10,147 nucleotides of DNA from contig JALXCH010000639.1 in the NCBI GenBank assembly GCA_026991005.1, positions 1-10,147 of the forward strand, in the 5' to 3' direction. Positions 7,201 to 10,147 of the stretch are shown one piece after another (the first letter of the stretch is position 1; each line of letters begins with the position of its first letter). The notes below the pieces were generated by a model. The model saw only the letters and a program-made list of their open reading frames with translations. It made no database searches and was not told the DNA's origin. The DNA is from Calditrichia bacterium (GTDB lineage Bacteria; Calditrichota; Calditrichia; RBG-13-44-9). The position numbers and the translations under genes are program-made.

Positions 7201-7966
7201 CCCTGGCTACCAGGTGTACTCCGCCACTCAGTTAATGATTTTCCGGGAAAACCCCCGGCGCTACTTCCAGCATTTTTACCTGCAGGATTATCGAATCTCT
7301 GCCCAGCCGGAGAATCTGGAATACGAAGATGAACCCGGGGGTGCGCTGTGGGGTTCGGCTGTCCACAAGCTGCTGGAAGATTTCCCCAGGCGTCCCGCCA
7401 GCCAGGACGCACCCAAAATCGACTGGATTGTGCAGCGCTATTTTTCTGCTTTTCCGGAAAATTGGCCCCTGCTCCGCACCCGGTTACAGGAGTTAATGGA
7501 GCGCGTGCGCAGCAGTGAATTAATCCGTTGGCTGGAAACACCGGAGCAGTTCAGCGAGTTTTCTGTGGATTTAGCCCTGGAACCGTTTGTTCTACAGGGC
7601 ATTTTCGACCGCCTGTTCCGCAACTCCCGGGGCGTGTGGGAGGTGCTGGATTTCAAAACCAATCGCATTAGCCGGGGAGAAGTCCCGGACACCGCCCGAA
7701 AATACCGCTTCCAGATGGAAGCCTATGCCCTGCTGCTGGCACACCTTTTCCCGGAGCAACCGCACTATCCGGTGACCCTTTATTTTCTGGAACCCATGCA
7801 ATCCGTGCAAATCCGCTTTACTCCGGAGGAGTTAGATGGCGTTCGCACCCGGATTCACCGGTTGATGGAGCAATTGTACCGGCAGGAATACGAACTGCTT
7901 TATGCGCGGGGAGGGATTTCACGAATAGAGCAGGACGGGGAAGAAAATCAGGAGGAAAGGCCATGA
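4229..7966 (+). CDS. addA: AddA/RecB-type UvrD helicase with C-terminal PD-(D/E)XK nuclease
   Basis: This 1245-residue superfamily 1A helicase-nuclease belongs to the type that, with AddB, resects double-strand DNA ends for recombination. The helicase motifs are in order: Walker A GAGSGKTT (23-30), TFTEKAAAEMKERI (55-68), TIHAFCSRLIQQFP (105-118), DEFQDT (381-386), VGDDKQSIYGFRYAD (413-427), LSHNFRS (469-475), LTYHSAKGMEFPVV (807-820) and RLFYVATTRARDHL (889-902). After an acidic, Pro-rich linker (about 955-990), the nuclease domain shows H1046 (SAVHKLLE), D1127 (GIFDRLF), D1141-x-K1143 (LDFKTN), Q1162 and Y1166, the RecB/AddA catalytic pattern. The AddB-type iron-sulfur cysteines are absent, as expected for AddA. 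The length fits AddA. The start is ATG at 4229 or the next codon at 4232, and the ribosome binding site is weak. No addB is adjacent; the gene instead overlaps the MEMO-family gene by ATGA. A RecB-like or stand-alone helicase-nuclease remains possible. Confidence 0.9.
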   Translation: MMNLTENQLKALDFQRNIALIAGAGSGKTTVLVQRYLHILLQNPHLPVAGILAITFTEKAAAEMKERIFREIEQRFATESSPTAPSLQKRLFTIFQQLHQAQIFTIHAFCSRLIQQFPVESGINPDFLIMEEVQKTEFLERIFRDFFQQYGTEPGRTFPLERQALYAFPLSTIRKFLNLVYNQRAILEPFLNEVAERSPEEIQQRWEAQFVRLHRSVVQDFLQNRTLQEALRTLAHLNPAHPLSQLVHRLSQNQLNLSEQTRLVIEIILRLLKKDLTAYKRIDSRVWNGEGRELFREASQQAVAYARGLFPWDVRSNEEFAPIFIGLARIARDFLHFASEAKVRLNALDFEDLQIHAIRLLEQFPHIRKQLREQYRYVLVDEFQDTDALQSRLIELLSGEEDGRIPPGKLFFVGDDKQSIYGFRYADLRIFRRFTERVLQQGGNRPFRNPNNGEELPASEAERKGVISLSHNFRSHPALIAFFNHFFREVLLPVSDYDVSFSPLQAARTDTPGLNSEIHLTVLTQPNSEDAPPDSLPQSEAQYVARLIRRIVAENPLQCQEATPRGTATRPLRYGDVAVLLRGRTHLDKLVEALRRQGIPHQVYKGKGFFQQREVQDLYYLLKTLAQPEDDFALLTFLRSELAGLSDETLFYLSQVQGSNYRERLQRLCQFLQQPGNLLGTFLPEFARFLETQGESPHIPETQQHALTYLNRKLEEWQPLALSSQFTLLLDTILEDLQVRALLAGQKDGAQKLANLDKFVRFVQEYQMSRSALLMDLLEALQSQMQREAPEGEATILEQEPDKVQILTYHSAKGMEFPVVILPFLNQRFQLTSRQSIFVDADWGFSVVPDFLRPPSSGKTEGNSIRYEPFIHRWIKQQAEVRQLAEEKRLFYVATTRARDHLFLIGSLNRYNRVEESSYLHWLTERYQLSPRSAGEAHQEVPLEDGYRLHTHVLPAPEEEPSAQPEVPSASREEEWLPEHWLPFQHPIPEPPGYQVYSATQLMIFRENPRRYFQHFYLQDYRISAQPENLEYEDEPGGALWGSAVHKLLEDFPRRPASQDAPKIDWIVQRYFSAFPENWPLLRTRLQELMERVRSSELIRWLETPEQFSEFSVDLALEPFVLQGIFDRLFRNSRGVWEVLDFKTNRISRGEVPDTARKYRFQMEAYALLLAHLFPEQPHYPVTLYFLEPMQSVQIRFTPEELDGVRTRIHRLMEQLYRQEYELLYARGGISRIEQDGEENQEERP
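7951..7955 (+). promoter_or_regulatory. Ribosome binding site of the MEMO-family gene inside addA
   Basis: GGAGG lies within the last codons of the helicase gene, seven bases before the ATG at 7963. It supports this start and translational coupling. Confidence 0.75.
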
Positions 7967-9081
7967 TAAGGAAAATTTTTACTGCGGTAATGGTTGTTTT
8001 GCTGGTCTCTTTTTTGTGGCAATGCCAGCGGGAGCAATCAACGCCCCGGATGCGCCTGCGAGGGCTGGCAGACACGGTGGGATTTGCCCACACCGCCCGG
8101 CAGATGGATGCCCTGATGCAACGCATCGACTCCCGTTTTGCAAAGGAGCGGAACGCAGTGTTTCGCATGAACAACATCGATTCCACCACCTACTGGAAAT
8201 TGGTGATTTCTCCCCACGACGATTACACCTATGCCGGTGATGTGTATCCCTACGTGTTGCAGAATCTCTCTGCACCCACCATCATTATTTTTGGCGTGGC
8301 CCACAAAGCCCGCCTGTTTGGAATCGAAAATCGCCTTGTGTTCGACACTTTCACTCACTGGCGTGGGCCGTACGGAAATATTCCCGTTTCTCCCATTCGG
8401 GAAGAAATTATTTCTCGTTTGCCACAGGAGATGTATCTGGTTAGCGATAGTTTGCAGCAGGTAGAACATTCCGTGGAAGCGCTGCTGCCGTTCATCCAAT
8501 ACTACCACCGCCGTTTTCAAATTGTCTCTATTCTGGTGCCTTACATGAGTTACCACCGGATGCAGCAAATTGCCCGTCCCCTGGCACAGGTTCTGGCCGA
8601 GGTTGCCCGGGAGCACCACTGGCAGTGGGGACGCGATTTTGCTCTGGCCATTTCCAACGATTGCGTTCATTACGGAGACCAGGACTGGGGTGGGAAGAAC
8701 CTGGCACCTTTCGGAGCCGATTCAGCCGGTTACCGGGCCGCCGTGCGCAAAGACCTCACCATTATTAGCGAATGTCTGGTCGGTGAACTGGATCCCCAGA
8801 AAATTAAACGATTTTGCGACTACACGGTAAAGAAAGACAACTATCGGGAATACGCCTGGACCTGGTGTGGCCGCTACTCGGTACCGTTTGGGATGCTTAC
8901 CGCCTATTATCTGGAAAAACAACTGGACAGAGGGCGCATGAAAGGACGCATGCTGCGTTATGCCACCAGCTTAACCCATCCTCCCATTCCCGTTCAGGAT
9001 TTGAAGATGGGGCAAACCGCTCCGGCCAACATCCACCATTGGGTGGGCTATGTGGCGGTGGGATTTCGGAACAGATGGTGA
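7963..9081 (+). CDS. MEMO1-family (AmmeMemoRadiSam system B-like) protein with N-terminal signal/anchor
   Basis: This 372-residue protein has the MEMO fold, related to LigB-type class III dioxygenases; the bacterial family's reaction is not established. Family signatures are SPH85DDYTYAGDVYPY, FGVAH114KAR, VEHSVEALLPFIQYY (167-181), AISNDC234VHYG and WCGRYSVPFGM (301-311). H85, H114 and C234 lie where MEMO1 has its His/His/Cys metal site, though by eye C234 is one residue early. The N-terminus MIRKIFTAVMVVLLVSFLWQC is a basic start, a hydrophobic core and Cys21: a signal peptide or lipoprotein signal with an atypical lipobox (LWQC). This suggests export or membrane anchoring, whereas typical family members are cytoplasmic and shorter. 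The start overlaps the helicase stop (ATGA) and has GGAGG seven bases upstream. No AMMECR1 or radical SAM gene is nearby. The family is fairly certain; the role is unknown. Confidence 0.85.
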   Translation: MIRKIFTAVMVVLLVSFLWQCQREQSTPRMRLRGLADTVGFAHTARQMDALMQRIDSRFAKERNAVFRMNNIDSTTYWKLVISPHDDYTYAGDVYPYVLQNLSAPTIIIFGVAHKARLFGIENRLVFDTFTHWRGPYGNIPVSPIREEIISRLPQEMYLVSDSLQQVEHSVEALLPFIQYYHRRFQIVSILVPYMSYHRMQQIARPLAQVLAEVAREHHWQWGRDFALAISNDCVHYGDQDWGGKNLAPFGADSAGYRAAVRKDLTIISECLVGELDPQKIKRFCDYTVKKDNYREYAWTWCGRYSVPFGMLTAYYLEKQLDRGRMKGRMLRYATSLTHPPIPVQDLKMGQTAPANIHHWVGYVAVGFRNRW

Positions 9082-9150
9082 AAGGAATGAAAAATGTCCA
9101 AAGGATGCTGTGCATAAAATGTAAAATGAAGAATGAATATTTTTATAAAG

Positions 9151-9200
9151 AGAGTGCGAAGCACTCACACTGGGATAGCCCAGGGCGAAGCCCTGGGAAT
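9151..9200 (-). repeat. 50-bp two-hairpin intergenic element, copy 2 (inverted)
   Basis: GAGTGC-GAA-GCACTC (9152-9166) and CCCAGGGC-GAA-GCCCTGGG (9179-9197, a perfect 8-bp stem) are joined by a short linker. The element is the reverse complement of 501-550 at 45 of 50 positions. It begins 70 bp after the stop of the MEMO-family gene and may form the 3' end of that transcript, although no T-run follows. Confidence 0.75.
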
Positions 9201-9221
9201 AGAGAACATCCCAAAAATTGA

Positions 9222-9306
9222 GCCCTGAAAGGGCGACACAGATGGAATTGAGAATTTTGAATTAAGAATTTTGAATTAAAGGATCCGTGCAGATTTGTAA
9301 TGGGAA
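9222..9306. repeat. GCCC/GGGC hairpin block, copy 1
   Basis: GCCCT-GAA-AGGGC (9222-9234) is followed by CGACACAGA, tandem GAATTTTGAATTAA units (9252-9279) and AAGGATCCGTGCAGA, ending near TGGGAA. It is a diverged relative of 9879-9958 with the same order of parts. Borders are approximate. Confidence 0.5.
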
Positions 9307-9341
9307 TTCTTTGCTTCTGTTTAAATAAACTCACCTCCAAA

Positions 9342-9403
9342 GGCAGGGGACGAGGCCACGGAGTGGCCGACAGAATTTAGCCCATGGCCTTCTTCCATGA
9401 GAA
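9342..9403. repeat. 62-bp direct repeat, copy 1
   Basis: It matches 9791-9852 at 58 of 62 positions. It contains GGCCAC-GGA-GTGGCC (9354-9368) and a CCCATGG hairpin whose right arm is damaged here (CCATGAG instead of CCATGGG). The two copies are 449 bp apart in the same orientation. Confidence 0.8.
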
Positions 9404-9449
9404 AGATTTACCACTAATCACACAAAAAACCATTTACCAACAAATTTTT

Positions 9450-9478
9450 GCCCACGAATCACACGAATTAGCACGAAT
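9450..9478 (-). repeat. CACGAAT-type repeat, inverse of 805-833
   Basis: Three CACGAAT words with variable linkers form the reverse complement of 805-833 at 26 of 29 positions. A weaker version with the words ACCACTAATCACACAAAAAA precedes it at 9410-9429. Confidence 0.65.
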
Positions 9479-9581
9479 AAAAAAAGGTTTAATTCAGTCG
9501 GAAAAGGACCTGACAAATCATTTGTATTTTTTAATTTAACGCTTGTTATTTTAGGGTTTTTGATTTGGAATTTCAATGTGA

Positions 9582-9672
9582 TCGCTGCGCCCGTTGCGGT
9601 CGTGGCGGTTTTTTTTGTTATTTGTAATTTGTAATTTGGGATTTCTTTGCGCCTCCTTCGCGTCCTTTGTGG
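9582..9672 (-). repeat. CGC-rich, ATTTG and TTTGCG run, inverse of the left-flank run
   Basis: 9582-9610 is a diverged reverse complement of 440-468 (22 of 29). It is followed by GTTATTTGTAATTTG units and CTTTGCGCCTCCTTCGCGTC, the complement of the CGCAAAG words of the left flank. Borders are approximate. Confidence 0.45.
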
Positions 9673-9790
9673 TTTTTAACTTTTTCTCATTTGGAAATTT
9701 TTTTGTCCTCTGTTGAAGACAAAAGGAAAAAGAAAAGAAGGGAGACCATTGGACAAAAAATCTAAATTACATCTCAAAAAACATTCGGCT

Positions 9791-9852
9791 GGCAGGGTAC
9801 GAGGCCACGGAGTGGCCGACAGAATTTAGCCCATGGCCTTCAGCCATGGGAA
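9791..9852. repeat. 62-bp direct repeat, copy 2
   Basis: It matches 9342-9403 at 58 of 62 positions. Both hairpins are perfect here: GGCCAC-GGA-GTGGCC (9803-9817), and the 8-bp stem CCCATGGC/GCCATGGG around the loop CTTCA (9830-9850). Confidence 0.8.
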
Positions 9853-9878
9853 ATGGAAATCCAACCCATTATTTTTAA

Positions 9879-9958
9879 GTCCCGCAGGGACGACAGAAAC
9901 AATTTTGAATTTTGAATTAGAAGGGTTCGTGTAAACCGGCACAATTCGTTGCTGGGAA
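9879..9958. repeat. GTCCC/GGGAC hairpin block, copy 2
   Basis: GTCCC-GCA-GGGAC (9879-9891) is followed by GACAGAAA, AATTTTGAATTTTGAATTAG and AAGGGTTCGTGTAAA, ending near TGGGAA. The order of parts is that of 9222-9306, but the hairpin stem differs at both arms in a way that keeps pairing. Confidence 0.5.
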
Positions 9959-10032
9959 ACAAAACAATTTTCTGGCTGAATTAAAAACCAATAAAAATGC
10001 AAAATAGTGAAGATAAAACGTTATTGCATCAG

Positions 10033-10047
10033 GAGTGCGAAGCACTC
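10033..10047. repeat. Solo GAGTGC hairpin
   Basis: GAGTGC-GAA-GCACTC, identical to 9152-9166 and the exact complement of 535-549, followed by ACT as in the larger element but without the CCCAGGG partner hairpin. Confidence 0.65.
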
Positions 10048-10088
10048 ACTGGAGTTTGGCTATTTACAGTGTATGTATATTAATTATC

Positions 10089-10117
10089 TTGACATTACAT
10101 AAAATTTATCGTATCTT
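10089..10117 (+). promoter_or_regulatory. Sigma-70-like promoter for a gene beyond the right edge
   Basis: A perfect -35 box TTGACA (10089-10094), a 17-bp spacer and a -10 box TATCTT (10112-10117, four of six to TATAAT). A start at about 10124 would leave a leader of some 20-25 bases before the expected start codon. It is the clearest promoter in the window. Confidence 0.65.
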
Positions 10118-10136
10118 CCGATTAAACATATAAATT

Positions 10137-10141
10137 GGAGG
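10137..10141 (+). promoter_or_regulatory. Ribosome binding site at the right edge
   Basis: GGAGG followed by ATACCA at the window end. The start codon of the next gene probably begins at the final A (10147) or within a few bases past the edge. Confidence 0.6.
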
Positions 10142-10147
10142 ATACCA

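Larger units (their letters stand above)
9082..10147. other. Gene-free right flank, mosaic of short repeats
   Basis: No credible gene is present; the minus-strand frame at 9143-9340 is a reading of the hairpin repeats. The stretch mirrors the left flank in content: a two-hairpin element (9151-9200), a GCCC/GGGC hairpin block (9222-9306), two copies of a 62-bp element (9342-9403, 9791-9852), a CACGAAT run (9411-9478), ATTTG and TTTGCG runs (about 9555-9690), a second GTCCC block (9879-9958) and a GAGTGC hairpin (10033-10047). The last 60 bases hold a promoter for a gene beyond the edge. No T-run terminator follows the MEMO-family gene. Confidence 0.8.

Noticed and set aside
9143..9340. Minus-strand 65-codon open frame after the MEMO gene
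   Set aside because: Its sequence (for example LRPGLSQCECFALSL) is a reading of the two-hairpin repeat, a type of spurious protein.
9151..9403. Terminal inverted repeats of an insertion sequence
   Set aside because: No transposase gene, no target duplication and no consistent element ends were found; the hairpins are internal to short repeats.
9701..9724. TTTTGTC/GACAAAA hairpin as a terminator
   Set aside because: Neither strand has a T-run after the stem, and no gene ends nearby.

Overview
The window holds four confident protein genes on a gene-dense core (about 1090-9081), flanked on each side by roughly 1.1 kb of AT-rich, gene-free DNA packed with short dispersed repeats and small perfect palindromes. 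The coding GC is moderate, with GGAGG/GGAGAG ribosome binding sites. The spacers carry repeat types that I associate from memory with uncultured FCB-group bacteria (Bacteroidota, Ignavibacteriota, Calditrichota or KSB1-like). These are the TGTCATTCTGA...GAAGAATCT type, the ATTCGTG/CACGAAT type, the CGCAAAG type and the CAAATCCCAAAT type. The phylum assignment is an inference with low confidence; no rRNA or tRNA is present to test it.

Layout: left repeat mosaic (1-1089); nadE, glutamine-dependent NAD+ synthetase, on the minus strand (1090-2859); a 526-bp spacer with a structured leader region, three tandem 27-bp repeats and a strong minus-strand terminator; nuoI, the 2x[4Fe-4S] subunit of complex I, as a single minus-strand gene (3386-3925); a 303-bp divergent promoter region; an addA/recB-type UvrD helicase-nuclease on the plus strand (4229-7966); a MEMO1-family protein with an N-terminal signal/anchor, overlapping the helicase gene by ATGA (7963-9081); right repeat mosaic (9082-10147). 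The right edge ends in a good sigma-70-like promoter and a GGAGG site for a gene that starts at or just beyond the edge.

The genes do not form one pathway. nadE and nuoI point the same way but are separated by a terminator, so they are probably independent transcripts, both linked to NAD(H) metabolism only in a loose sense. The helicase-nuclease and the MEMO protein form a translationally coupled pair. Their biological connection is unknown, and no addB, AMMECR1 or radical SAM partner is present here.

I see no clear undescribed multi-gene system. The most interesting structure is non-coding: a family of short perfect palindromes with different stems but mostly the same 3-nt centre (often GAA/TTC), built into larger modules. 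Several modules recur in opposite orientation on the two sides of the gene block.
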